NCBI RefSeq assembly: GCF_009873615.1
Contig: NZ_SSMG01000391.1
Location: 1 to 61,360, forward strand
Reading direction: 5' to 3'
Length of the DNA: 61,360 nucleotides
Origin: Photobacterium lucens
GTDB taxonomy: Bacteria > Pseudomonadota > Gammaproteobacteria > Enterobacterales > Vibrionaceae
Of the stretch, positions 28,280 through 36,973 are shown one piece after another. The translations under genes were made by a program, and so were the position numbers. The notes beneath the pieces were generated by a model, which had not been told where the DNA came from, searched no databases, and saw only the letters and a program-made list of their open reading frames with translations. The first letter of the stretch is position 1. Every line of letters begins with the position of its first letter.

Positions 28280-28676
28280 TTTTGTCTCCTTGTGAAACCA
28301 AACTACTAGCTTTCATTTGATTTCGAATTCAGCTTACACCTAAAAAACAATGTCACAACGCAGAAAGATAAAACTTTTGAACCCTTTCACAATCTTTCGA
28401 TGTGTTTCATTTTTATCTTACGTAACATTACGGAAGTGCTTCTATCATATAGAACGAAAGTCAATAAACCAACTCTCCTATCATCTAAATTTATAAAATA
28501 CCTAGACTTAACGAAATTTATCCGTGCAACAGAGCAAATAATTACATCTTTTAGCTTTCATTTTCTTTTATGTGATCAATAACGCAGTCAATTTACTTTC
28601 ATTACCTTACGATCCGAAGTAATTCAAAGCACAAATACTCTCGCAATATATATTTTCAATTAATAAGGATTTGTTA
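28280..28676. promoter_or_regulatory. divergent control region agaR / Tat-sulfatase with many AgaR-like motifs
   Basis: This 397-base spacer is dense in the locus motif. CTTTCATTTGATTTCGAAT (28310-28328) fits the AgaR consensus best. Others are CTTTCGATGTGTTTCATTTT (28394-28413), GCTTTCATTTTCTTTTATG (28554-28572) and CTTTCATTACCTTACGATC (28597-28615). TGTGAT (28571-28576, plus strand) resembles half a CRP site. The spread suggests one operator set for each divergent promoter. The 60-codon ORF inside is not considered real. Confidence 0.6.
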
Positions 28677-30230
28677 ATGTCTATATCACGTAGGAGATTA
28701 CTAAAAGGAATGGCTGCCAGTGGCGCTGTTGCTGCAACTTTGTCGGCTGGCTACACCCAAGCAGCGACATCACCGAAAGCAAGCGCAAGCGGCTCACAAA
28801 AAAAGCCAAACCTCGTCATCATCTTTCCTGATGAATTTCGTACGCACGCTTTAGGCTTCATGCAACAAGACCCATCCATGACGCCAAATTTAGATAAATT
28901 TGCCCGTCAAAGTACCGTACTACGCCAAGCGGTTTCTAACTTCCCGTTATGTACCCCATTTCGTGGCATGTTAATGACAGGGCAATACCCGTATCGCAAC
29001 GGTATTCAAGGCAATAGCCATACAGGTGTTGAAGGGCAATTTGGCGGTAAAGACTTTGGTATTGAGCTAAAGAAAAACACCGTTACTTGGTCTGATCTGC
29101 TGAAACAACAAGGTTACAGCATGGGTTACATCGGTAAATGGCACTTAGATGCGCCAGAAACGCCGTTTGTACCAAGTTACAATAACCCAATGGAAGGACG
29201 TTACTGGAACGATTGGACAGCCCCAGATCGTCGTCATGGCTTTGATTTCTGGTATGCCTACGGTACTTATGACTTACACATGAATCCAATCTATTGGACG
29301 AATGAAACCCCACGAGATAAGCCACTACATATCAATCAATGGAGCCCAGAGCACGAAGCTGATATTGCGATCAAATACTTACGCAATGAAAACGGTCAAT
29401 ACCGTGATAGCTCACAGCCATTTACCCTAGTGGTTTCCATGAACCCGCCACATTCTCCTTATGATCAAGTTCCACAAAAATACCTTGATCGTTTTAGTGG
29501 CAAAACCTCACAACAACTGAATAACCGCCCGAACGTGCAATGGGATAAAGCCTACCAAGAAGGCTATGGCCCTAAATACTTTAAAGAATACATGGCGATG
29601 GTAAACGGCGTTGATGAGCAATTCGGACGCATTATTGATGAGCTAGATCGCTTAAACCTAACCGAAGATACGCTTGTGGTGTTCTTCTCTGATCACGGTT
29701 GTTGCATGGGCTCAAATGGTCAACCAACCAAGAACGTTCACTACGATGAAGCGATGCGTATTCCAATGATTTTCCGCTGGCCGGGTAAGATCAACGCGCA
29801 ACAACATGATCTACTGTTCTCAGCTCCTGATATTTACCCAACCTTATTAGGTTTAATGGGCATGGAAGATCTGATCCCAGATACCGTAGAAGGCACAAAC
29901 TTCGCCAATACCATTAAAGGCATCAAAGGCGATAAAGAGCCAAGCTCCCAGTTCTACACCTTTATGCCGTATGGCGGTCAGTCTTATGGTCGACGTGGGA
30001 TCCGCACCTCACGCTACACCTTAATGATCGATCGTAAAGTCGGAAAACCTTTGACTTACGTGCTGCACGATAACCAGATCGATCCTTATCAAATGGAAAA
30101 CATTGCCGCAGCCAACCCAATGCTGATTGAGAAGTTAATTCAAGACGAGTTAATGCCTTGGCTTGAGCACACTGGCGATCCGTGGCGACCAACAACCGTT
30201 CCAGCACACAGTGCCAATGCGTATTTATGA
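28677..30230 (+). CDS. Tat-exported sulfatase, Cys-type
   Basis: A second sulfatase for the same locus, 517 residues. It begins with a twin-arginine signal (SRRRLLKG, then a moderately hydrophobic stretch to about residue 30). The active-site motif is C92-T-P-F-R followed by GMLMTGQYP, where Phe replaces the usual Ser of CxPSR. Other signatures are MGYIGKWHLD and FFSDHGCCMGSNG. Tat export means it folds, and probably receives formylglycine, in the cytosol before transport. The ATG at 28677 follows AAGGAT; an upstream in-frame TTG is ignored. It forms an operon with the porin gene behind it. Confidence 0.92.
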   Translation: MSISRRRLLKGMAASGAVAATLSAGYTQAATSPKASASGSQKKPNLVIIFPDEFRTHALGFMQQDPSMTPNLDKFARQSTVLRQAVSNFPLCTPFRGMLMTGQYPYRNGIQGNSHTGVEGQFGGKDFGIELKKNTVTWSDLLKQQGYSMGYIGKWHLDAPETPFVPSYNNPMEGRYWNDWTAPDRRHGFDFWYAYGTYDLHMNPIYWTNETPRDKPLHINQWSPEHEADIAIKYLRNENGQYRDSSQPFTLVVSMNPPHSPYDQVPQKYLDRFSGKTSQQLNNRPNVQWDKAYQEGYGPKYFKEYMAMVNGVDEQFGRIIDELDRLNLTEDTLVVFFSDHGCCMGSNGQPTKNVHYDEAMRIPMIFRWPGKINAQQHDLLFSAPDIYPTLLGLMGMEDLIPDTVEGTNFANTIKGIKGDKEPSSQFYTFMPYGGQSYGRRGIRTSRYTLMIDRKVGKPLTYVLHDNQIDPYQMENIAAANPMLIEKLIQDELMPWLEHTGDPWRPTTVPAHSANAYL

Positions 30231-30328
30231 TCCCGTTCCATTACGTTTAACACCCTAAACAACACTGTTTACGCCGCATCACAACAATAACCAAGCGTAA
30301 GCACATTAATATAAATTAAGGACAATCC

Positions 30329-31057
30329 ATGAACACCATTACTAAAGTACTGCTAGCAACTACCCTAGTTTCAGCTTCTGGCTTCACCTTTGCGAACGAT
30401 TATAAAACCACCATTGAATACCGCCACGAATACCGTGATGGTGCTAAAAAACATGGTGATCGCATTAAAGCTTTCTTAGATACCGGCAAGAATATCGGCT
30501 TTGAATTAGACGCACGTTATAACAACGATCAAAAAGACACTATGTTCGATGGCATGACCATGAACGGCTCTGAATTCTCAGCGTTTTACTACACCAAACT
30601 CAATCCTAACTTGGTAGGTATTGGTGGCTTGTCGCTAGATTTCACTTCAGATGGTTTAGTGTATGTACCATACGCTCGTTTAAATTACCGCTTCGATAAC
30701 GGTATTCGTGTACAAGGTCGATACAAGTGGAAACTTTGGGACTACAGCATGAACAACACTGCTGGTGAAGCTTATGTATCTAAAATTCAACAAGCTGACT
30801 TCTGGCTTGGCTACAACACCAATGACTGGGATTTCCAATACGAATTCCAAGTATGGAAAGAAATGGAAAGCGCCGCACTACCACAATTTGATGACAAAGA
30901 CACTAACTACCTACATAACTTCCGCTTGATGTACACCTACAAAACAGCAGAAGGCACCATGTGGCGTCCATTTATTGAAGTGGGTAACGTAAGCCAAAGC
31001 CGTTACACCGATAACCGCCAAACACGTTACCGCACAGGTATTAAATACACTTGGTAA
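30329..31057 (+). CDS. kdgM: KdgM-family outer-membrane oligosaccharide porin
   Basis: Passes acidic oligosaccharides through the outer membrane. The 242-residue protein has a Sec signal peptide (1-22, ending FTFA) and then about twelve amphipathic strands rich in Tyr, Trp, Arg and Lys, e.g. YRHEYRDGAKKHGDR and RTGIKYTW, ending in an aromatic residue as barrel proteins do. The KdgM family was described for oligogalacturonates, but here unsaturated glycosaminoglycan fragments are more likely. AAGGACA precedes the ATG. It is cotranscribed with the sulfatase and ends at a strong terminator. Confidence 0.9.
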   Translation: MNTITKVLLATTLVSASGFTFANDYKTTIEYRHEYRDGAKKHGDRIKAFLDTGKNIGFELDARYNNDQKDTMFDGMTMNGSEFSAFYYTKLNPNLVGIGGLSLDFTSDGLVYVPYARLNYRFDNGIRVQGRYKWKLWDYSMNNTAGEAYVSKIQQADFWLGYNTNDWDFQYEFQVWKEMESAALPQFDDKDTNYLHNFRLMYTYKTAEGTMWRPFIEVGNVSQSRYTDNRQTRYRTGIKYTW

Positions 31058-31074
31058 TCTGAGCTAAAAATGAC

Positions 31075-31114
31075 AAAAAAGCCTCATGATGAATATTCAC
31101 TGTGAGGCTTTTTG
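31075..31114. terminator. terminator after kdgM
   Basis: AAAAAGCCTCA (31076-31086) pairs with TGAGGCTTTTT (31102-31112). It works for kdgM on the plus strand and could also stop the convergent minus-strand ATPase gene. Confidence 0.9.
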
Positions 31115-31148
31115 TTACACAAATAAGATAAAACTCTACTCTACAGAG

Positions 31149-33362
31149 TCAGGCAAAATAAGCGTCATAGTGTGGCTTATCATTAGTTTCAATGGCAATA
31201 CAGATTATGTCCCAAATTGCCACCAATTGAGGCTGTACGGCGCCTGGAAGTTGCGTACCAAGCTCCATTGACTTGGCATGACACTTTTCATTCATGTACT
31301 CATATAAAGCGTTTGACTTCACTTCTGCATCATCAATACCTTTCAATAAATTAGGGGCAATATGATCTATCCCTTGCTTTCTAAAATCAGCTAGATTGAA
31401 CCTAAACGAAAAATAAACTTCCATTATTTTTCTGACATACGACTGAACAGAAATAGCATCACAATTCTGTGGTTGTGCGACAGCTTCTTTGACTTTACTT
31501 ATCAAATAAGCATATTCAGACCTATGGTTCTTCAATAGATCAGGCAACTGATCAATTTGCGAATGATCGCCTTTACGGTTAATCAAGAAGTACTGAGAAC
31601 GTTTCTGGTTGCCTTTCGTGACACGATAGTAAGACATCCACATCTTCACTAGATTGAAGAACTCAAAATTATGCGTAGATATGAAAAGCTGCTCTACATG
31701 CTCATGATTCAACTTACTTTTAATGATCCCAAGAACGTTATAGATATGGTTTGAATCAAGGCTACAGATAGGATCATCTAGATATACAATTGGCTTAATA
31801 TCTTTCAGTGCTTCATCTTCAAGCTGCGTTATAAAGTATGCAAAAGCAATAGCCGTACGTTCACCATCAGATAAGTGCTTGGCTTCTCGTTCCTCACGCA
31901 TGAACTTATATGTACCATCAATTGGCTTAATTTCAATATCCGTCTTGCCGAAGTACTGCCTTAGATTGTCATTAAGGCTTTGAGCGCCTTGCTTAATATT
32001 ATTCAGTTCAGCTTTGATGACAGCGATACGTGCATTCATAGCAGTGATGTCATCTTGCGATGCTTTAGCTGCATCTTGAAATGCTTTGACATCTATTACT
32101 GCTTGTGGGTGGTCATAATCCTGCGTCTCTTGATAGACATAGTGACGCTTGATCGCTTCAATAGCTTGCTGCTGTTCAGTTGAATGATTAGAGGCTCTTC
32201 CGTTATGCGCTTCGATTGGCGCATTGAATTTATCAAGTAACTCTTTTGCATCTGGCAATGGGTAATCTGAAGCATTGAAAGGAACAACTTCTGCCATGTG
32301 TTCTCTTTTATCTGTCAGCAAATTAATTAGTGATAGCTTTACAGTTTCAACCGATTCATTCAGTGGCTCAACTTCATTTCTAAGATTATCAAATCCTATC
32401 TGTAAGTCAGGATACAACTGGCTAGTTTTAGGGATGCTGGAAGTTAATGATTTTGCTTTTACCGATGCAATAGCAGAATCAATTCGCTGACTTAAATCTT
32501 TATACGCTTTGGAGAAGTACGTATTTAGTTCTTCTAATCGCTCTGGGGGAATAGGGCTTTGACAGAACTGACAAGTCGTGTGACCTTTGTGATGTTCAAT
32601 ACCGTCTTCAACCCAGTCCCTTAGCTTCTTGTCCGCATCTAATTGAGCAATGGTTGTCTGAGTAACTGACGTGCGCAAGATGTCTTCGATTTCAGTGAAA
32701 GCAGTAGTCATATCAGGTACAGTAATTATTGCTTTAGGCGCACTATCAACGGCAATGGCTTTTGCTGTATCTATGTACGCACCTAATTGCTCAGGTGTAA
32801 GTTTATCTTCAGCAGTTGCACGACTAAGCATTGATTTTACACTTGCAGCATTGAAGGTCGATCTGCCAAGAATGTTTAAGTCTGTGACATTGCGACCAAC
32901 AGCTGTAAGTCGTTTGTTCTTTTCTTTTTCTTTATCAATCGCTGATATTGAATTGTTTTCGCGTTCTCGTTCTTTGGCGGGAATAGCTGCTTCAAGTTCT
33001 TGAATTTCATTTTCTAAGTCGATGTTGCGTTCACCAACAATCAAAACAGGGTTAACACTTGATTCATCGAAATTAACATTCTTTGCTATGTAATCTGAAT
33101 TGAATACACGTAAATTCTCAACCTTTTGGATTGCGTTGCTTTTGATTGGAGTGCTTTCATGCTGTTCAATTTCAAAGGAACCTGTTTCAAACCCTTCTGG
33201 CATTTCACCTAACTGCACTGCACGGAAAATACGTGATAATGTTGTCTTCCCTGAATAGTTAAAACCATAGAACAGATTGAATTGATAGAAAGGCTGACCA
33301 GCATTGGTCTTAGTATTCTTAAAAATACCGAAATTTTTTATTGATTTTATGTTCTTAAACAT
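31149..33362 (-). CDS. RloC-like AAA_13 ATPase with C-terminal HEPN-type nuclease region
   Basis: A 737-residue ABC/SMC-type ATPase. It has Walker A GFNYSGKT (33-40), signature LSDGE (497-501), Walker B IVYLDDP (525-531) and the H-loop STH (562-564). Helical arms between the two halves carry a CQFC (264-267) that resembles the zinc hook of RloC. The C-terminus has R644-x3-E648 in SYVRKIMEVYF and H695 in NEKCHAKS. These fit the Arg-Glu-His set of the PrrC/RloC anticodon nucleases. The length equals that of RloC. A role in translational shutdown after phage attack or DNA damage is inferred. No restriction-modification genes lie near it; it stands alone between unrelated genes, as mobile defence genes often do. 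Confidence 0.8.
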   Translation of the reverse strand: MFKNIKSIKNFGIFKNTKTNAGQPFYQFNLFYGFNYSGKTTLSRIFRAVQLGEMPEGFETGSFEIEQHESTPIKSNAIQKVENLRVFNSDYIAKNVNFDESSVNPVLIVGERNIDLENEIQELEAAIPAKERERENNSISAIDKEKEKNKRLTAVGRNVTDLNILGRSTFNAASVKSMLSRATAEDKLTPEQLGAYIDTAKAIAVDSAPKAIITVPDMTTAFTEIEDILRTSVTQTTIAQLDADKKLRDWVEDGIEHHKGHTTCQFCQSPIPPERLEELNTYFSKAYKDLSQRIDSAIASVKAKSLTSSIPKTSQLYPDLQIGFDNLRNEVEPLNESVETVKLSLINLLTDKREHMAEVVPFNASDYPLPDAKELLDKFNAPIEAHNGRASNHSTEQQQAIEAIKRHYVYQETQDYDHPQAVIDVKAFQDAAKASQDDITAMNARIAVIKAELNNIKQGAQSLNDNLRQYFGKTDIEIKPIDGTYKFMREEREAKHLSDGERTAIAFAYFITQLEDEALKDIKPIVYLDDPICSLDSNHIYNVLGIIKSKLNHEHVEQLFISTHNFEFFNLVKMWMSYYRVTKGNQKRSQYFLINRKGDHSQIDQLPDLLKNHRSEYAYLISKVKEAVAQPQNCDAISVQSYVRKIMEVYFSFRFNLADFRKQGIDHIAPNLLKGIDDAEVKSNALYEYMNEKCHAKSMELGTQLPGAVQPQLVAIWDIICIAIETNDKPHYDAYFA

Positions 33363-33499
33363 ACGTATACCCCACGATAGTTATCGAGGCATTTTACTAC
33401 GTATGATTAGATTACTTATCTGACCAATATCATAATAATAACCTACTTAACTAATTGATTATAAATAGTCTATTTTAATAATATACGTATCTGATCCCC

Positions 33500-33533
33500 A
33501 TAATAAAAAGCAGCTTACATTTAGAAGCTGCCT
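33500..33533 (-). terminator. terminator of the 42-residue gene
   Basis: GCAGCTT (33510-33516) pairs with AAGCTGC (33525-33531), followed on the minus strand by TTTTTATTA. It lies just beyond the stop codon at 33541, supporting that small gene. Confidence 0.65.
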
Positions 33534-33540
33534 TATATAG

Positions 33541-33669
33541 TTAATCACCCTTCTCATGCTGATGGGGTTTAAGTTTTGGGTGCTTATTTTGGTTTTCTGG
33601 ACGCACACGCTGTCTTTTATCCGGTGTTCCATCTTCATTTCTTCGTTTTGGTCCCGGTTTAATTCCCAT
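33541..33669 (-). CDS. small basic protein of 42 residues
   Basis: An ATG preceded by a strong ribosome-binding site (AAGGAG, six bases upstream) opens a 42-codon frame. The product starts MGIKPGPKRRNEDGTPDKR and continues very hydrophilic and basic, rich in Lys, Arg, Pro, Gln and His, with no hydrophobic core. It is followed by its own terminator. No membrane segment or signal is present. I do not recognise it. A nucleic-acid-binding or ribosome-associated role is only suggested by charge. It lies alone between the RloC-like gene and the acylase-family gene. Confidence 0.6.
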   Translation of the reverse strand: MGIKPGPKRRNEDGTPDKRQRVRPENQNKHPKLKPHQHEKGD

Positions 33670-33782
33670 TTTTATCTCCTTATATAAAATAGAAAAAGAC
33701 CGTTAATACAATATTCTATAAAACCGAAACTATAAATATTATATTCTCTATTAATTGCACCACGTCATGCTTTTAAATAGAC

Positions 33783-33814
33783 GCAAAAAAGGGCAGAAAC
33801 TCTGCCCTTTTGTT
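33783..33814 (-). terminator. terminator of the choloylglycine-hydrolase-family gene
   Basis: AAAAGGGCAGA (33787-33797) pairs with TCTGCCCTTTT (33801-33811) around a short loop; A- and T-runs flank both sides. It lies 20 bases beyond the stop at 33835. Confidence 0.88.
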
Positions 33815-33834
33815 TATTTCAACTTATGCCTGAA

Positions 33835-34920
33835 TTACTTCACAACCACATCTTGGTAAGAGAACTTACCGTTATCTAGCGGCTGCTTGTGCTCAGTTTT
33901 CGCATTGAAGTCTAGCTTTGATAAATCCACACGGCGGATAGTGCTGTCGTGCATGGTTTTGTAGAACAACAAACCATTGCCTTGATCGATAACCGATGTC
34001 CACTGTGTCGCACTTGGTAGATCTGGAATGTGCGACTTATCGTTAAACTCACTACCAATTGGGATATCGAAGTTGTTCAGAATATGGAACGCTTGCGATA
34101 CCGCTTGTTGTGACGTTTTCATCACTGGTGCGCTATTTACATAGAATGCCGCACGTACAAAGCGTGATGGTGGCGAAATGTCACCCGGTAGACCAACAAA
34201 GTTAGAACCCACACCAAACGATTGTGCTTCTACACCATTAATTTTCTGAGGAGCACTGATACCCGGATGCAAATTAATGTAGTTGTTTAGGTTCGTTACT
34301 TGCCAGTTGTAGTCTGGCGAGTTGGTTAGCACTTTAGCTGTGTTCTTATGAATGTTGATTTTGCCGTGATCCATAATTTCGATAACAATGCTGTTGCCTT
34401 GCTTATCAGAAACACGCCAGTGTGCTGTTGGCGAAGGATTACCTTGCTCATCAAAGTACACTGTTACGATCTTGATTTTGCTTAGTGCCGCTTCAACTTC
34501 TGCAACTGTTGAGTATTGGCTTAACATCCAGCGAACAAAGTCCATATCTGTGATGTTGTTTGCAGTATCTTTCGGATCGTATTTCGCAAGAGAGCCGTAA
34601 CCACGGAAGTAGAACAGACCAGCTGTTAAACCTTTCTCGTTAATACCTTCCGCAATGAAGCGATCATCACTTACTGAAATACCAGCAAAACCGTATTTGC
34701 TCTTCCATGTTAGACCTTGCTTTTGATCTGGCATGGTTGAGGTGTAGCTGTAATCGCGTGGAGACACAATTAGCTTACTGTTTAAATCACTATGACCCCA
34801 CTCGATAGTACGAGCTTGGATATGATCATTACCTGTTGTACCCAGTGTAATACCAGTACATGCATTTGCTGCTGTGCTGAAGCAAGATGCGAACAACAGT
34901 GTTAATAACGTCTTTTTCAT
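33835..34920 (-). CDS. exported choloylglycine hydrolase / penicillin V acylase family enzyme
   Basis: A 361-residue N-terminal-nucleophile amide hydrolase. The signal peptide (1-20, ending TAANA) is followed directly by C21-T-G-I-T-L, so cleavage exposes the catalytic cysteine, as in periplasmic Gram-negative members. RTIEWG and the SPDYNWQ segment are family motifs. Family reactions include hydrolysis of bile-salt amides, penicillin V and N-acyl-homoserine lactones; the substrate here is unknown. It is a single gene with its own terminator and an imperfect-spacer palindrome before it. Periplasmic quorum-signal or bile-salt processing are the two likely options. Confidence 0.88.
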   Translation of the reverse strand: MKKTLLTLLFASCFSTAANACTGITLGTTGNDHIQARTIEWGHSDLNSKLIVSPRDYSYTSTMPDQKQGLTWKSKYGFAGISVSDDRFIAEGINEKGLTAGLFYFRGYGSLAKYDPKDTANNITDMDFVRWMLSQYSTVAEVEAALSKIKIVTVYFDEQGNPSPTAHWRVSDKQGNSIVIEIMDHGKINIHKNTAKVLTNSPDYNWQVTNLNNYINLHPGISAPQKINGVEAQSFGVGSNFVGLPGDISPPSRFVRAAFYVNSAPVMKTSQQAVSQAFHILNNFDIPIGSEFNDKSHIPDLPSATQWTSVIDQGNGLLFYKTMHDSTIRRVDLSKLDFNAKTEHKQPLDNGKFSYQDVVVK

Positions 34921-34945
34921 AAATACGCCTGTGAATGTAAACGCA

Positions 34946-34978
34946 TATACCCAAGCGACTTCAAGATGCTTGGGTATA
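34946..34978. repeat. intergenic palindrome (REP-like)
   Basis: Perfect 11-base arms TATACCCAAGC (34946-34956) and GCTTGGGTATA (34968-34978) around the loop GACTTCAAGAT. I recall similar palindromes scattered in Vibrio and Photobacterium genomes, but only one copy occurs here. It lies about 25-60 bases upstream of the acylase-family start, so it could also sit in its promoter or leader. Confidence 0.6.
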
Positions 34979-35046
34979 GAATAATATGAACCGATGATAG
35001 TACATTTTGGCAGATAAAAAACAATGTTTTTTCAGCTTTTATGTAT

Positions 35047-35074
35047 AAAAAAACCCACAAAGCGTGGGTTTTTA
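35047..35074. terminator. terminator of adeP
   Basis: AAAAACCCAC (35049-35058) pairs with GTGGGTTTTT (35064-35073). The A-run side gives a U-tract on the minus strand for adeP. Confidence 0.88.
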
Positions 35075-35113
35075 GTTATTTATTCAGTATAGACGGAAAT
35101 ATCTAAGGTTCGA

Positions 35114-36481
35114 TTAAATCGCCCAGCCACCAGCGTAGAATACGACTAGCGCAATCGCAATTAATACTGTACCGATATTGAGCTTTTTCACTTCACCAGA
35201 GATAAGGCGACCCACCACTAGTGCAGCAAAGCCAAGCATGATACCTGTTACGATATTACAGGTAAGCACGATAAACACGGCACACAATAGGCCAGATAAC
35301 GCATCAACAGAATCTTCCATGTCTAGCTTGCTAACGTTACTTAGCATCAATAGACCAACATACATAAGTGCTGGTGCTGTTGCGTAAGCAGGGACTAGGT
35401 AGCTAAGCGGCGCTAAGAACAACATAAACAGGAACAATACGCCAACCGTTGTTGCGGTTAAGCCCGTTTTACCACCTGCTGCTGTACCTGCTGCTGATTC
35501 AATGTATACCGCGGCTGGTGAGCCACCGACGAAACCTGCAAAGATGCTACTGACTGAGTCTGCGGTTAGGGCTTTACCACCACTGATGATATGACCACGC
35601 TCGTTAAGTAAGTTCGCTTGTCCTGCAACGGCGCGAATAGTGCCTGTTGCATCAAAAATAGCGGTCATTACCAATGCCAGTACAGTTGGTAAAATCACTG
35701 GATTTAATGCGCCCATGATATCCATTGAGCCCAGTAGCGATTCACCATCTTGACCGAATGTTGGCAGTGCGAAGAAACCGTGGAACGTCACTTTTGGATC
35801 GAAGATCAAGCCGATAATAGAAATGGCAATGATCACCAATAAAATGCCACCCGGTACACGACGCTTTTCTAAACCTAAAATTGCCGCTAGACCCAAAATC
35901 GACATGATCACGGGAAATGCAGTGAAATCACCAAACGCAACAGGTAAACCTTCGGCTGGGTTTTTGATCACAAGGCCAACACCGTTCGCTGCGATCAATA
36001 ATAGAAATAGACCAATACCAATACCTGTACCGTGAGCAATACCGTTTGGCATGTTCTTCATGATCCAGCTACGAACGCCAGTAACGGTAATAAGCGTGAA
36101 CACCACACCCATTAAAAACACTGCACCCAAGGCAACAGGAATGCTCACCCCTTGCCCTAATACAAGGCTAAATGCAGTAAAGGCCGTTAATGAAATCGCA
36201 CAGCCAATGGCCATAGGTAAACGTGCCCATAAGCCCATTAATAATGAACCAAATGCCGCTACCAAACAGGTAGCAATAAAAACAGCGCCCTGATTAAACC
36301 CTGCCGCACCTAACATGCTTGGCACCACAATCACGGAATACACCATGGCTAAAAAGGTGGTTAAACCTGCAATCACTTCCTGTTTAACATTGCTACCACG
36401 AGCAGAAATTTCAAAGTAACGATCCAGTTTACTTTGAGGCTCAGAATGAGATGGGCGTTGATGTGTGCTGTCAGCAGACAT
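35114..36481 (-). CDS. adeP: adenine permease (AdeP/PurP, NCS2 AzgA-type)
   Basis: Proton-coupled adenine uptake at the inner membrane. The 455-residue protein has about 12-14 membrane segments. It follows E. coli AdeP (PurP/YieG) closely from [17 protein letters not shown] through [18 protein letters not shown] and [18 protein letters not shown] to the end TFYAGGWAI-like VFYAGGWAI. The IESxxGxxxGGKTG stretch is the AzgA-type substrate region. Hypoxanthine/guanine permeases GhxPQ differ in these segments. A near-perfect PurR operator lies 65 bases upstream, supporting purine regulation. Confidence 0.93.
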   Translation of the reverse strand: MSADSTHQRPSHSEPQSKLDRYFEISARGSNVKQEVIAGLTTFLAMVYSVIVVPSMLGAAGFNQGAVFIATCLVAAFGSLLMGLWARLPMAIGCAISLTAFTAFSLVLGQGVSIPVALGAVFLMGVVFTLITVTGVRSWIMKNMPNGIAHGTGIGIGLFLLLIAANGVGLVIKNPAEGLPVAFGDFTAFPVIMSILGLAAILGLEKRRVPGGILLVIIAISIIGLIFDPKVTFHGFFALPTFGQDGESLLGSMDIMGALNPVILPTVLALVMTAIFDATGTIRAVAGQANLLNERGHIISGGKALTADSVSSIFAGFVGGSPAAVYIESAAGTAAGGKTGLTATTVGVLFLFMLFLAPLSYLVPAYATAPALMYVGLLMLSNVSKLDMEDSVDALSGLLCAVFIVLTCNIVTGIMLGFAALVVGRLISGEVKKLNIGTVLIAIALVVFYAGGWAI

Positions 36482-36973
36482 GGTAAATTCCTATTTAATC
36501 TATGTAACGATGCTTTTTTCAGCTAAAAACGTCTGAGGCGATGCAACGCAAACGTTTTCCTTTTCATCAAAAATAAAAGGCTGATGTTTCCATCAACCTT
36601 ATTTTTGCGCGGCGATCATACCTATAAACCCCTATCTTGCGCTACTGATAAATCATATTTCTTATTTAAAAACGTATGTTTCTTACAATCTCGACATAAA
36701 AACATACAAATTAGCGATAGCTCCTTGCGAAAACCATCACTACAAAATATGTGATATCGCTTGCAAAGGCACTATTTTAGGTTCAAATGGGAGAAAACCT
36801 TTCTCTTTCTAGCTCAATTTTACCCGAAATTGGCAATTTTTTTCTTCGATATCGAGCGTATATTTGCCTCGTTTTCCATACCCTTATTAATAAAAGGGAT
36901 AAAGGACAACACCTGCTTTCTATTTCTTCTTTTTGTCTTATTTTTCTCCCGTTGGAGCGTAAAGGTGGTTGTG
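36482..36973. other. divergent intergenic region adeP / cyuA
   Basis: This 492-base spacer holds the PurR box (36546-36561) near adeP and the cyuA promoter on the other side. The cyuA reading frame stays open through 36761-36973, but that stretch lacks the family's sequence and a ribosome-binding site and is probably untranslated. Confidence 0.6.
36546..36561 (-). promoter_or_regulatory. PurR operator upstream of adeP
   Basis: ACGCAAACGTTTTCCT matches the E. coli PurR box (ACGCAAACGTTTTCGT) at 15 of 16 positions and lies 65 bases upstream of the adeP start. PurR with hypoxanthine or guanine would repress adenine uptake here. Confidence 0.85.

Noticed and set aside
28400-28582. 60-codon ORF in the agaR/sulfatase spacer
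   Set aside because: It overlaps several operator-like motifs and has no ribosome-binding site; the region is regulatory.
31086-31271. 61-codon plus-strand ORF after kdgM
   Set aside because: It starts within the kdgM terminator and runs antisense into the RloC-like gene.
36761-36973. 71-codon N-terminal extension of CyuA
   Set aside because: The frame is open by chance. It has no ribosome-binding site and unnatural composition, while ATG 36974 has AAAGGTGG upstream and gives the standard family start.
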